Shown piece after piece: positions 47,177 to 57,081 of a DNA stretch of 64,000 nucleotides. Location of the stretch: assembly GCA_030035585.1 (NCBI GenBank), contig CM057462.1, positions 69,412,734-69,476,733 on the forward strand. Direction: 5' to 3'. Position 1 is the first letter of the stretch; each line of letters opens with the position of its first letter. Source of the DNA: Dugong dugon. Taxonomy: Eukaryota > Chordata > Mammalia > Sirenia > Dugongidae. The position numbers were made by a program, and so were the translations under genes. Below the pieces are notes generated by a model. That model searched no databases and was not told where the DNA came from. It saw only the letters and a list, made by a program, of their open reading frames with translations.

Positions 47177-47496
47177 GTTGTTAGCTGCCATGCACAATGA
47201 AAGGAAATGCTGCCCAGTCCTGCACCATGCCTGTGATTGGTTGTAGATCGGACCATTGGATCTATAGGGTTTTCATTGGCTGATTTTTGGAAGCAGATCA
47301 CCAGACTTTTCTTCCTAGTCCATCTTAGTCTGGAAGCTCCACTGAAACTTATTCCACATTATAGCAACACGCAAGCCTCCACTGACCAAAGGGTGATGGC
47401 TGTAGCTGCACATGAGGTGCATTGGCTAGGAATTGAACCCAGGTCTCCCACATGAAAGGCGAGAATTATACCTTTGAACCACTACTGCCCCAATAA
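47177..47496 (-). mobile_element. Composite SINE: tRNA-Gly-like head, RTE 5' segment, RTE 3' tail
   Basis: 320 bp with perfect 9-bp duplications CCAGCTTAT (47168-47176, 47497-47505). Read on the minus strand: the first about 75 bp (47491-47417) resemble tRNA-Gly(GCC) ('gtataattctcgcctttcat', box B GGTTCAATTCC). About 150 bp then match the RTE leader as in 41220-41370 ('gcttccagactaagatggac', 'aatcagccaatgaaaaccct'). A last segment resembles the RTE 3' end ('gtgcaggactgggcag', CTAACAAC). Presumably pol III-transcribed and mobilised by RTE (inference). Confidence 0.85.
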
Positions 47497-47629
47497 CCAG
47501 CTTATAAACATACTAAAATATTTCCTAATCTTAAAAACACTACCTTTTCCCTGCTTCCCCCCCTCCCGCCAGATATTATCCCATTTCTGTCTCCTTTCAT
47601 AGCAAAGCTCCTCAAAAAAGTAGTCTAAT

Positions 47630-48110
47630 TCCATGATTCTAACTCCTCTATTTTCTCTTAGTGAAATCAGTTTCACCACCACACTCTAGTGAAGCAGCTC
47701 TCATCCAGGTTAACAGTGACCTCCACATTACCCAACACAGCTGTCAATTCTCCGGCCATATAACACACCATACCAGAGCTACCTGCCCTGTTTGATGCAG
47801 TTGGTCACTGCATCCTTACTGAGATACCTTCTTCCTTTGGCAGCTGGGACATCACACTCTCTCCTGATTGTTTTTCTGTCCCACCGCCTGCTCCTTTCAG
47901 CCTCCTGCAGTGCTACTCCTCATCTCCCAAATGTCGATCCTCCTAAAGCACACGTCGGGTATGACACTTTCCCACTGAAAGTCATTTGGTGACTCTCCTT
48001 TATGATGGAGTCCCAACTTTTGCCAAGAGTCCACAGCCTCCAGGATCTGGCTGCCTCTGCCACCTCATCTTGTACGTAACATGTATGGTGCTTTAGAGGA
48101 CAGCAGCTCC
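47630..48110 (+). repeat. L2 LINE fragment
   Basis: 'acagtgacctccacattacc', 'gcagttggtcactgcatcct', 'cagctgggacatcacactct', then 3'-region 'ctccaggatctggctgcctc'. Plus strand, frame broken. Confidence 0.75.
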
Positions 48111-48114
48111 TCCA

Positions 48115-48285
48115 ACTTAATTTTCTCATCAAATCCTCACAAGACTCTAGGAATTAAGCGATTTCTACTTGCAGATGAGGAAGCTGAGAATCAGATTTTC
48201 TATTACTTGCCCTAGGTCACAAAGCTTGTTTGTGTCTCCATGATCCTTTCTGATTCCAGAGCCTCTGCTCTTTACATTTTCAGTC
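48115..48285 (-). repeat. MIR SINE
   Basis: 'gatgaggaagctgagaatca', 'cttgccctaggtcacaaagc', 'gattccagagcctctgctct'. Confidence 0.75.
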
Positions 48286-48289
48286 CATT

Positions 48290-49057
48290 GCCTGACCTGG
48301 TTCCTTAAAATCATTGCTCCTGAGTGAAGCAGGGGGTGGATGTCTGGTTCTTCTTTTTGGGTTCCAGTCTGTCCATCTGGATTTCCTCTTGAGAGTGCAG
48401 TGTTTTACAGTCTTCACCCCAGGGCCTTAGTAGTCACGTCTGCAGGACAATGGGCACTCTTACTGGTTGAAATGCTAAGTCTCCCAAAATGAAAGACCAG
48501 CTGCAGTGTGGGAGAAGAACAAGGGCTGAATGATTTGATCAGATGTCTGTGGGGGCCTCCTGGCATTTAGAGTGTGAGTGCCTTAGAGAAACTAACTATT
48601 CTGGCCTGAGGGGTTGGCTGCTGTTAATCCTGGTAGTTTTGACCCGCTAACTGCCCCAGAGGTCCCAGGCTACTGTATGACTCAGAATCCCTAACACTCC
48701 CTCTATTCATCTCTCACTGGGATAGTCAGGAGGCCATTTCTAAGGCATTTTAATTTGGTAATGACTTCTCCTGCCTTTTCCTTTCCTGCTGAGTTCTGGC
48801 TTCCCTGTGCCCCAGCTTGCCCCATGGACCCTGGACTGTCCCACTGCCCTTGTTCTTGAAGCATCTTGCCAAAAGTTGACGGTGTAAACTAGAGAGAGGA
48901 AAGATGTGGCCACAGGTTTGCCTGTTGGTGTACATTTACTTCTGCAATTCACTGTGTTAAGAAAGGTGGCTGTCATCTGTTCTTCAACTTTTTTATCCAG
49001 AAAGAACATAGGAACCCACAATACAAGACAGGCAAGCAGATGGTGGGGGACTGGGAG
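48290..49057. other. Intronic sequence, nothing recognised
   Basis: Overlapping frames on both strands (48740-49105 and shadows), none with a domain. Confidence 0.5.
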
Positions 49058-49068
49058 ACAAAGATATG

Positions 49069-49274
49069 TTGTTGTTGTTGTGTGCCGTTGAGTTGATTCC
49101 AACAAATGGCGACCCTATAGGACAGAGTGGAACTGACCCATAGGGTTTCCTAGGCTATAATCTTTACAGGAGCAGATAGCCAGGTCTTTTCTCCCGCGGA
49201 GCTGCTGGTGGGTTTAACCGCTAACCTTTCGGTTAGCGGTCCAGCGCTTAACCACTGTGCCACCAGGGCTCCTT
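49069..49274 (-). mobile_element. AfroSINE, long subtype
   Basis: Tail GTTGTTGTTGTTGTGTGCCG and head 'actgtgccaccagggctcct'. Perfect 11-bp duplications ACAAAGATATG at 49058-49068 and 49275-49285. Contains a perfect 10-bp stem with a 4-nt loop (49217-49240) in the tRNA-like part. Confidence 0.95.
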
Positions 49275-49444
49275 ACAAAGATATGAGAAGACTCAAAATG
49301 CCTCACCATTTGTGTATATACTTTCAGAAAGCTGGGTAAAGCCTTCTTGACCTCTTCTAGACCATCTGTGAATGTGTTGACTGCTCTTGTGCTGTCACTT
49401 GGACTCTGCATACCTCTGTGATAGCACTTACTGTGAGCCATGCT

Positions 49445-49625
49445 GGTGGTAGTGTCATGTTAAGAGCTTCTGCTCTGGTGTAGAGAGAAATGGGTTCAAA
49501 TCCAATATCTACTGCTTACTAGCCGTATGACCCTGGATAAGTCTCTGCATTGTTCTGAGCCTCATGTGTAAATTAACAATTAATAACACTTACAGTGCTA
49601 TTGAGGAGTAATTGAAAAATCTATA
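49445..49625 (+). repeat. MIR SINE
   Basis: 'tgttaagagcttctgctctg', 'gggttcaaatccaatatcta', 'gctatgaccctggataag'-like middle, 'ttaataacacttacagtgct'. Confidence 0.75.
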
Positions 49626-49629
49626 ATCT

Positions 49630-50320
49630 TTTCATCTCTGCCTAGTCCAAAAGCAGCTAGTAAGTTCAGTAATTGCACTGAAGTTTATATTTCATTTCTA
49701 GAATACAGTTGTTTACCTAAGAAAACACTTGCTACTCTCTTGTTAAAACCTTTGACGGTCTTTTGCCTACCATATAGTCCCCGCCACCTTGACTTGTCAC
49801 TCAGCATTTGCATTTGTATTTGCATTTCAGGCTTTGAATTTTACTGGCAGGGAAGGCTTTAAAATGCAGATTTCTAGAACAAATTGCACTTGGGTGTAGA
49901 TGAGTTTGTCTGAACTAATGAGCAATTACTCTACAAGGCCCTGGGCTAGACACACAGGGACACCTGGGTGAATTAGACAGGACACAGGATAGCAGTGACA
50001 TTGTCATTTCTGACTATCCAGTATAGGTGTCACCCCCACCCCACACCCACCCCACCCAGTCCTTGCAGAAGGCAGCCCTGAGAGAAGACTTGCCAGAGGG
50101 CCCCAGCACAGTGGAGCAGCTGGGCATCTGAGCGTTGGCAGCAGGCCCAAGGGTGGAGGCAGAGAGGTTGGGACTTGGAACTGGCAGCCAGCCAGGGCTC
50201 ACTCAGGTGCCCCAGAATGCAGGGCCTCCAGCCTGGCAGTCACTGAGCCCAGTCACTGACTATATCCTGATCTTCACCTGTGGTTTTCTCTAGACTGCGT
50301 AGGGCAGAGACTTTGGTGGA
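49630..50320. other. Intronic sequence, nothing recognised
   Basis: Includes a CCCACCCC-rich stretch at 50032-50058. No exon. Confidence 0.5.
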
Positions 50321-50324
50321 AGAG

Positions 50325-50450
50325 CAATGACCTCAGCCCTACATTGAACGCATAAGACATTGAAACCCAGAGGCATGAGGTGACATGACTAGTCACACAG
50401 CAACAAAGGAAGAGCTAGAACACAAGTCTTCTAAACAATATTCAGCAGCC
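50325..50450 (-). repeat. MIR SINE fragment
   Basis: 'cagaggcatgaggtgacatg', 'agtcacacagcaacaaagga', 'agagctagaacacaagtctt'. Confidence 0.65.
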
Positions 50451-50478
50451 TCTGTCATGTGGGTTCCTGAGATCATCC

Positions 50479-50550
50479 TGTCTGCAGGTCAGAGTGCAGT
50501 GAGACTGTCAGGGCTGGGTTGTTCCTTCAGAAAACAATAGGGGTCTTCTG
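50479..50550 (+). repeat. Duplicated block P, copy 1
   Basis: Similar to 52162-52235: shared 'gagtgcagt', 'agactgtcag' and 'ttgttcctt'. Same strand. Family unknown. Confidence 0.6.
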
Positions 50551-51103
50551 AGTGCCCATCTCTGACAAGGTACCGAGGTGCACAGTTAAATCAGACTGAC
50601 TTTGACCTCAGAAACTGACAGTATAATAGGTAGACATACTACCAACAATTACAGTGTGGTGAGTGCTGATGGGGGTAAGCATGTGATGTGGGGATGGGGA
50701 CGGACTGTGGGAGCAGAGAGGAGGTACTTGGCTCAGTCTGGGGGTCAAGGAAGAAATGCCAGTGAAGTTGTGAAGGACTAGTGGGCATTAGCCAGCTAGA
50801 GGACAAGGAAGTACATTCCAGGCAGAGAAACAGTAGAGCAGGAGGACATCCTCAGTTAAATGTCTAACGGTTGTATTAATAGCCCTAGTAATACACATAC
50901 CTTGTGTCTATATTCAGGGCACTTTGAATGGTTCCACCTGATTGGATCATAGTGTGTTGGGAGAGAATAGAAGCTGATGAGGCTGGACATGTAGGATCAT
51001 ACTGGGAAGGCTGAAAGCATAGTACCCAGTACTTTACCAAAGCCTGAGCAGCTCTCTTCTGTAGGTCTCTAAGCTCTATCTCCCCATCTAGGAGCCTGGA
51101 TAG

Positions 51104-51267
51104 AGTTCCTGATTTCCTTGACATCAGGCTTGCTGCAAATACTCTATGTGAAACCCAGTGAGTTCCTTTTACCACATTCTGCTGAGGAGTTTTGCTTACT
51201 TATCTACCTATTCCTTTAGGGTTCCCCCCCCCCAAACCTTGATGTGGAAAAAGGCCTGAAGTGCTGA
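51104..51267 (+). repeat. Duplicated block Q, copy 1
   Basis: Similar to 51986-52153: 'agttcctgatt', 'tcaggcttgctgcaaa', 'ttttacca', 'attctgct', 'ctttagggtt'. About three-quarters identical by eye over the first 80 bp. Lies 114 bp before the 93-bp exon. Confidence 0.65.
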
Positions 51268-51381
51268 TTATAGGGAATGAAGCTTTATTTAAGGTTTAAA
51301 CACCTACAACTCTTCATGAATTAATAACCCACTGAATGTTGAGTGCCTTACAAGCTGTGACTTTTCCTTCTCTTCCCATAG

Positions 51382-51474
51382 GCCTGCTGAGTTAGCCACC
51401 AAGTATGCAAACTTTTCAGAAGGAGCTTGTAAGCCGGGCTATGCTTCAGCCTTGATGACCGCCATCTTCCCCCG
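51382..51474 (+). CDS. ST3GAL3: ST3GAL3 internal coding exon (93 bp)
   Basis: Seen: acceptor CTCTTCCCATAG ending at 51381, a 93-bp open exon and a GTAAGT donor at 51475. The first G completes the Leu codon begun in the 29647 exon; then PAELATKYANFSEG, ACKPGYASALMTAIFP and a split Arg codon (CG|). This matches about residues 70-101 of human ST3GAL3. It carries one N-glycosylation sequon (NFS) and one Cys (GACKPG), and lies before sialylmotif L. Entry and exit phases are equal, so skipping removes 31 residues without changing the frame. ST3GAL3 is known to be heavily alternatively spliced, which makes this a plausible cassette exon (inference). The next exon, expected to start near FSKPAP, is not present in the remaining 12.5 kb. 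The 21.7-kb upstream intron is full of transposons. Very secure identification. Confidence 0.96.
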
Positions 51475-52680
51475 GTAAGTACTTCTGTTTCCTTCTACTG
51501 CCTAAACAGCCTGGTCCACAGCCCAGTGAGGGTCTCCTGCCCCTCACTGCAAGTGATGTTCTCCTGAGAAAACAAATTCTGTTGTGACTTCCTTCCTGTA
51601 TCCTAGAGTCAATGGGTGCCTGGAAAGTACTTTGTTTTTAGTTGTTCCTATCCCAGTTCCACTCTCTGCCCCTGCTACACCTACCCCTGAGTCCTCCCTC
51701 TTGGAGCTTGAACCTGCCAGCACAGCTTGTTTCAGTGGAGGGGAGGGAGGAGGTCAAACCTAAGTGGTTGCCCCATGGAAGCCAGGTATGTAGAGGCAGC
51801 CAGACAAGGCAGTCCAGCACAGAAGTTCCAAGTCATAGTATCAGTGGCCAAACAAACTTTTTTGGAAGCTAGAGACCAACTAGCTGACTTCCAGGAGGCA
51901 TATCCAAATAAAGCAAGGAACAAAGAGGACTTTCTGAGGTTGTCTGAGTTTTAGCACCTTTCCAGTTACCCATTTTGCATCCTGGAGTTCCTGATTTTCT
52001 TAGTGTCAGGCTTGCTGCAAAGAGTTTATGCCAAACCAAGGGAATTCATTTTACCAAATTCTGCTAAAGGGCCTAGGAGGCCCTTTATCCACCTTTTTCT
52101 TTAGGGTTTTATTTTCCTAAAGCCTTGGTATGAAAAAAAGCTCGAAGGGCTGAGATTGTCTTGTCTGCAGTCTGGAGTGCAGTAAGACTGTCAGTGTCAT
52201 TTTGTTCCTTTAGAAAGTTACAGGAACTTCTGACTTGGAGTGGCTGGAGGAAAGGCTGAGCAGAACCCTCTGTGAGTTGGGATGTAGAACTTGGACCACC
52301 AGAGGAGCTGTGAACTCCTAGGGGTGGCTTCTAGGGTTGAGCTCTGCTCACTGGATGGAAGGCTTGCATCCTATCCCTTAGAAAGCTAAAAATTAGGGCA
52401 CATAGTGTGCTTGCAAAGGAGTGTTGAGAAATAGCTTGCCCAAAAGTAAATCCAGGGTATTTGGTTTTTATTCTTTTTTCCTTTTTCTAACTTTAGCTAT
52501 CCAACTTACCTCCTTGTGTAAAAGCAGGGACTATGTTAATTGAGTATCTGATGTTCAAATCGAGATTTCTTTGTGTAGGATCTGCCTTCTGAATTGACTC
52601 CAAATATTTTGCTTCCTCCAGCTATTTATTGAGCATCTCTAAAGTGTCTGGCATTGTGTTCTATATTCTAATAAATGTTT
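51475..52680. other. ST3GAL3: Intron downstream of the 93-bp exon
   Basis: Apart from the duplicated blocks and an L2-like tail at about 52620-52680, nothing recognised. Short frames at 51640-51955 overlap on both strands and look like chance. Confidence 0.5.
51986..52235 (+). repeat. Duplicated blocks Q and P, copy 2
   Basis: Block Q (51986-52153) followed closely by block P (52162-52235), downstream of the 93-bp exon. Upstream the order is P then Q, separated by about 550 bp. No family recognised. Confidence 0.6.
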
Positions 52681-52682
52681 TT

Positions 52683-54771
52683 GAAGAAAATTAAAACAAG
52701 TACATGAGAGCCAAAGTATGACCTTGAGTATATCCTACCTGAATTTAGAGACCATCTCAAGAATAGATTTGGCACACTGAACATTAATGTCTGAAGACCA
52801 GACGAGTTGTGGGATGACATCAAGGACACCATACATGAAGAAAGCAAAAAGGTCGACAGGAAAGAAAGAAAAGACCAAAATGGATGTCAAGAGAGACTCT
52901 GAAACTTGCTCTTGAACATAGAGTAGCTAAAGCAAAAGGAAGGAATATGAAGTAAAAGAGCAGGACAGAAGATTTCAAAGGGCAGCTTGAGAAGACAAAG
53001 TAAAGTATTATAATGAAATATGCAAAGACCTGGAGTTAGAAAACCAAAAGGGAAGAACACACTCAGCGTTTCTCAAGCTGAAAGAACTGAAGAAAAAATT
53101 GAAGCCTCAAGTTGCAGTATTGAAGGATTCTATGGGGAAAATATTAAACAACGCAGGAAGCATCAAAAGAAGATGGAAGGAATATACAGAGTCACTGTAC
53201 CAAAAAAAAGTTGATCAACATTAAGCCATTTCAGGAGGTAGCATATGATCAAGAACTGATGGTATTGAAGGAAGAAATCCAAGCTGTTTTGAAGGCCTTG
53301 GTGAAAAACAAAGCTCCAGGAATTAACAGAATACCAACTGAGATGTTTCAACAAACAGATGCAGCACTGGAAGTGCTCGCTCGTCTATGCAGAGAAATTT
53401 GGGAGACAGCTACCTGCCCAACTAACTGGAAGAGATCCATATTTATGCACATTCCAAAGAAAGCTGATCCAACAAAATGCAGATGTTATCGAACAATATC
53501 ATTAATATCACATGCAAGTAAAATGTTACTGAAGATCATTCAAAAACAGTTGCAGCAGTACATTGACAGGGAACTGCCAGAAATTCAAGCTGGATTCAGA
53601 AGATGACATGGAACTAGGCATATTGTTGCTGATGTCAGATGGATCTTGGCTGAATGCAGAGAACGCCAGAAAGATGTTTACCTGTGTTTTATTGACTATG
53701 CAAAGGCATTTGACTGTGTGGGTCATAACAAATTATGGATAACATTACAAAGAATAGGATTCCAGAACACTTAATTGTGCTCGTGTGGAACCCGTACATA
53801 GACCAAGAGGCAGTTGTTCAAACAGAACGCAGGGATACTGCATGGTTTAAAATCAGGAAGAGTGTGTGTCAGGGTTATATCCTTTCACCATACTTATTTA
53901 ATCTGTATGCTGAGCAAATAATCTGAGAAGCTGGACTATATGAAGAAGAACACAGCGCCAAGATTGGAGAAAGACTCATTAACAACCTGAGATATACAGA
54001 TGACACAGCCTTGCTTGATGAAAGTAAAGAGGACTTGAAGCACTTACCAATGAAGGTCAAAGACCACAGCCTTCAGTATGGGTTATACCTCAACATAGAG
54101 ACAACAAAAATCCTCACAACTGGACCAATAAGGAACATCATGATAAACAAAGAAAATGTTGAAGTTGTGAAGGATTTCATTTTACGTGGATCTACAATCA
54201 ATGCCCATGGAACCAGCACTCAGGAAATGAAACAACATATTGCATTGGACAAATCTGCTGCAAAAAACCTCTTTAAAGTGTTAAAAAGCAAAGATGTCAC
54301 TTTAGGGACTAAGGTGTGCCTGACTCAAGCCATGGTATTTTCAATCGCCTCACATACATTTGAAAGCTGGACAATGAATAAGGAAGACCGAAGAAGAATT
54401 AACGCCTTTGAATTATGGTGTTGGCGAAGAATACTAAATATATCATCGACTTCCAGAAGAACAAACAAATCTGTCTTGGAAGAAGTACACCCACAAAGCT
54501 CCTTAGAGGCAAGGATGGTGAGACTTCATCTCATGTACTTTGGACATGTTATCAGGAGGGATCAGTTCCTGGAGAACGATACCATGCTTGGTAAAGTAGA
54601 AAGTCAGCAAAAAAGAGAAAGACTCTCAACAAGACGGATTGACACAGTGGCTGCAACAATGGGCTGAAACATAGCAACGATTGTGAGGATGGCACAGAAC
54701 CAGGCAGTGTTCCTTCTGTTGTACATAGGATCACTATAAGTTGAAACTGACTCAATAGCACCTAACAATAA
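52683..54771 (+). mobile_element. RTE LINE, 5'-truncated, plus strand
   Basis: About 2.1 kb from 'gaagaaaattaaaacaagta' (mid-ORF) to CACCTAACAATAACAC. Missing the endonuclease. No clear target duplication. Confidence 0.92.
52700..54667 (+). pseudogene. RTE ORF2p pseudogene (copy 3)
   Basis: 53211-53606 holds the RT start (LKEEIQAVLKALVKNKAPG, HIPKKADP, with Ala replacing Gly). A stop follows EIQAGFRR where the other copies continue FRRGHGT. Further on, FIDYAKAFDCVGH-like sequence, then GYILSPYLF, a stop after AEQII, and YTDD in place of YADD (53993-54004). 54011-54667 (218 codons) is the longest C-terminal piece among the three copies, including KEDRRRINAFELWCWRRILN and LMYFGHVIRRDQF. Confidence 0.9.
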
Positions 54772-54774
54772 CAC

Positions 54775-55085
54775 AACTCAGTTCCCTGGGCCAGATACCT
54801 GTGAATTTTCCTTGACCTATATATATAGCTTTCTTTCATTTTTTCTAATTCAAAGTAATAAAAGCATGTGGTTATTAAAAACAAAAACAAAAACAAAAAA
54901 ACCTCAAACAGTACAAAGGGTATATATTCCCGCTCCAGATCCCTTCCCTAGAGATAGGCAATATTATCGTAAATGGGAACATACTGTATTTATTGTCTAT
55001 ACCTTGCCTTTTTTGTTGTTGTTGTATTCATGTCGATAGTGTCTGACATATTATGGGGCAGAATATGGTCTATCTTGGTGAGTGT
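54775..55085. other. Intronic sequence with (CAAAAA)n
   Basis: An AAAAAC-type simple repeat at about 54878-54902. The rest is unrecognised. Confidence 0.5.
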
Positions 55086-55730
55086 TCTGTGTGCACTTTA
55101 AAAGTATTTCTCCCATTACTGGGTATTCTATAAATGTGCATTAGGTTGGCTGATAGTGTTTGTGAAGTCTTCTCCACCCTTACTGATTTTGTGTCTACTT
55201 GTTCTATCAATTACTGAAAGAGGGATGTTGAAATCTCCATTTATAGTTTTTGTTTCATGTATTTTGAAGCTCTGTTATTTGGTGCATATACATTTAGAAT
55301 TGTTATATTCCCTTGCTGATTAGATTCATTTTACTGTTGTGAAATGTCCTTCTTCACCCTGGTAGTAATCCTTGTTCTGAATTCCTCCTTGTCTGCTATT
55401 CATATAACCACTCCACCTTTCTTTTGATTAGCTTCATCATGGTATACGATTTTCTGTCCTTTTACTTTTAACCTATTTATGTCTTTAAAGTGGGTTTCTT
55501 ATAGATAGCACATAGTTGAGTCTTGCTTGTTTCTCCAGTCTGACAATGTCTGCCTTTTAGTTGGAGTGCTTATACCACTTGTATTAATATGATCATCATG
55601 TGGTTGGGTTTAAATCTACCATCTTGCTATTAGTTTTCTATTTGTTACCACCCCCCCACCTTTTCCTGACTCCTTTTGAATTGAGTATGTTTTATGATTT
55701 CGTTTTACCTCCACTGTTGGCATAATATAG

Positions 55731-55943
55731 GAGCCCTGGTGGCCCAGTGGTTAAAGCGTTCAGCTGCTAACCAGAATATCAGTGATTTGAACTCACCAGC
55801 CCCTCTGAGGGAGAAAGATATGGCAGTCTGCTTCTGTAAAGATTTGCAGCCTTGAAAACTCTATGGGGCAATTCTTCTCTGTCCAGTAGGGTCCCTATGA
55901 GTCAAAATCGACTTGATGGCAGTGGATTTGGTTTTTTGGTTTA
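55731..55943 (+). mobile_element. AfroSINE, long subtype
   Basis: 'ggagccctggtggcccagtg', 'gagaaagatatggcagtctg', tail 'ctatgagtcaaaatcgactt' then TTTGGTTTTTTGG. Confidence 0.9.
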
Positions 55944-56524
55944 GGTATTGACTTAGTAACTATATCTCTTTGTTTTTTATTTACTGTGGTTATTCCTGGG
56001 TTTACGATACACATCTTTAACTTTTCACAATCTATTTCCAATAGTATTATACCACATCACCTACAGTATAAGAACTTTACAATAGTATACTTCCATTTCC
56101 CCCTTCCATTCTTTGTATTGTTTTTGTCATCATTTTACATCTACATGTTTTATAAACACAACATTGTTCTTATTTATTTAGTTTTAAACAGTCAAGTATT
56201 ATTTAAAATGATTTAAAAGTGAGGGAAAAGTCTTTTATATTTACCCACAAATTTATCTTTACTGTTCTTCTTTTTTCTTTTGTGTAGATAAACAAATTTC
56301 CATCTGTTTTGTTTTGTTTTTGCCAGACTGTATTTTAACATTACTTATGCTGGCAATGAAGTTTCCCAGCTTTGGTTTATCAGAAAAATTTAAAAAAATC
56401 TTTATTTTTTCTTCAGTTTTGTATGGTTTTTTTGTGGGTATGCAGTTCTAGATTGGCAGGTCCCCTCTCCCTCAGTACTTTAAAGATGTAGCTCCATTTT
56501 AGGGGGGTGGGGGGTGGGGGGTTG

Positions 56525-57081
56525 TGTCTTAGTTATCTAGTGCTGCTATAACAGAAATACCACATGTGGACGGCTTTAACAAACAGAAGTTTACTCTCTC
56601 ACAGTCTGGTAGGCTAGAAATCTGAATTCAGGGTACCAGCTCCAGGAGAAGGCTTTCTCTCTCTGTTGGCTCTGGAGGAAGGTCCTTGTCATCAATCTTC
56701 TCCTGGTCTAGGAGCTTCTCAGGCACAGGAACCCCAGGTCCAGAGGACACGCTCTGCTACTGATGCTGCTTTCTTGGTGGTATGAGGTTCCCATGTCTCT
56801 CTGCTCACTTCTCTCTTTTATATCTCAAAAGAGATTGGTTTAAGACACAATCGAATCTTATAGTCCCACCTCATTAAGACACAATCTAATCTAATCTTGT
56901 AGTCCCGCCTCATTAATGTAACTGCCACTAATCCCATCTCATTAACATCATAGAGGTAGGATTTACAACACATAGGAAAATCACATCAGATAACAAAATG
57001 GTAGACAGTCACACAATACTGGGAATCATGGCCTAGCCAAATTGACAGATATTTTGTGGGGACACAATTCAATCCATGACA
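56525..57081 (-). mobile_element. MaLR-type solo LTR, 557 bp
   Basis: TGTCTTAGTTATC...CAATCCATGACA; on the minus strand it starts TGTCATGGATTGAATTGTG, the MaLR signature. Flanks GGTTG (56520-56524) and GCTTG (57082-57086) are an imperfect 5-bp duplication. It carries an internal tandem duplication of about 35 bp (56843-56915, 'aagacacaatc...cctcatt'). Confidence 0.85.

Larger units (their letters stand above)
29690..51381 (+). other. ST3GAL3: ST3GAL3 intron between the two exons
   Basis: A 21,692-bp intron bounded by GTGAGT and CCCATAG. It holds at least six AfroSINEs, two RTE copies or tails, several L1 ends, an MLT1 LTR and the composite SINE listed separately. No open frame inside it looks like a host gene. 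Sequence 1-29646 is the 3' part of the preceding intron and 51475-64000 the 5' part of the following one. Confidence 0.85.

Noticed and set aside
47417..47491. Possible tRNA-Gly gene on the minus strand
   Set aside because: Only tRNA-like: it is the head of a SINE with downstream RTE sequence and target duplications.
48740..49105. 121-codon minus-strand open frame
   Set aside because: Overlapped by other frames on both strands, no motif, no splice or promoter evidence.
51638..51954. Overlapping open frames just after the 93-bp exon
   Set aside because: They lie in intron after a strong GTAAGT donor and show no similarity to ST3GAL3.
54011..54667. 218-codon open frame
   Set aside because: C-terminal part of a decayed RTE ORF2.
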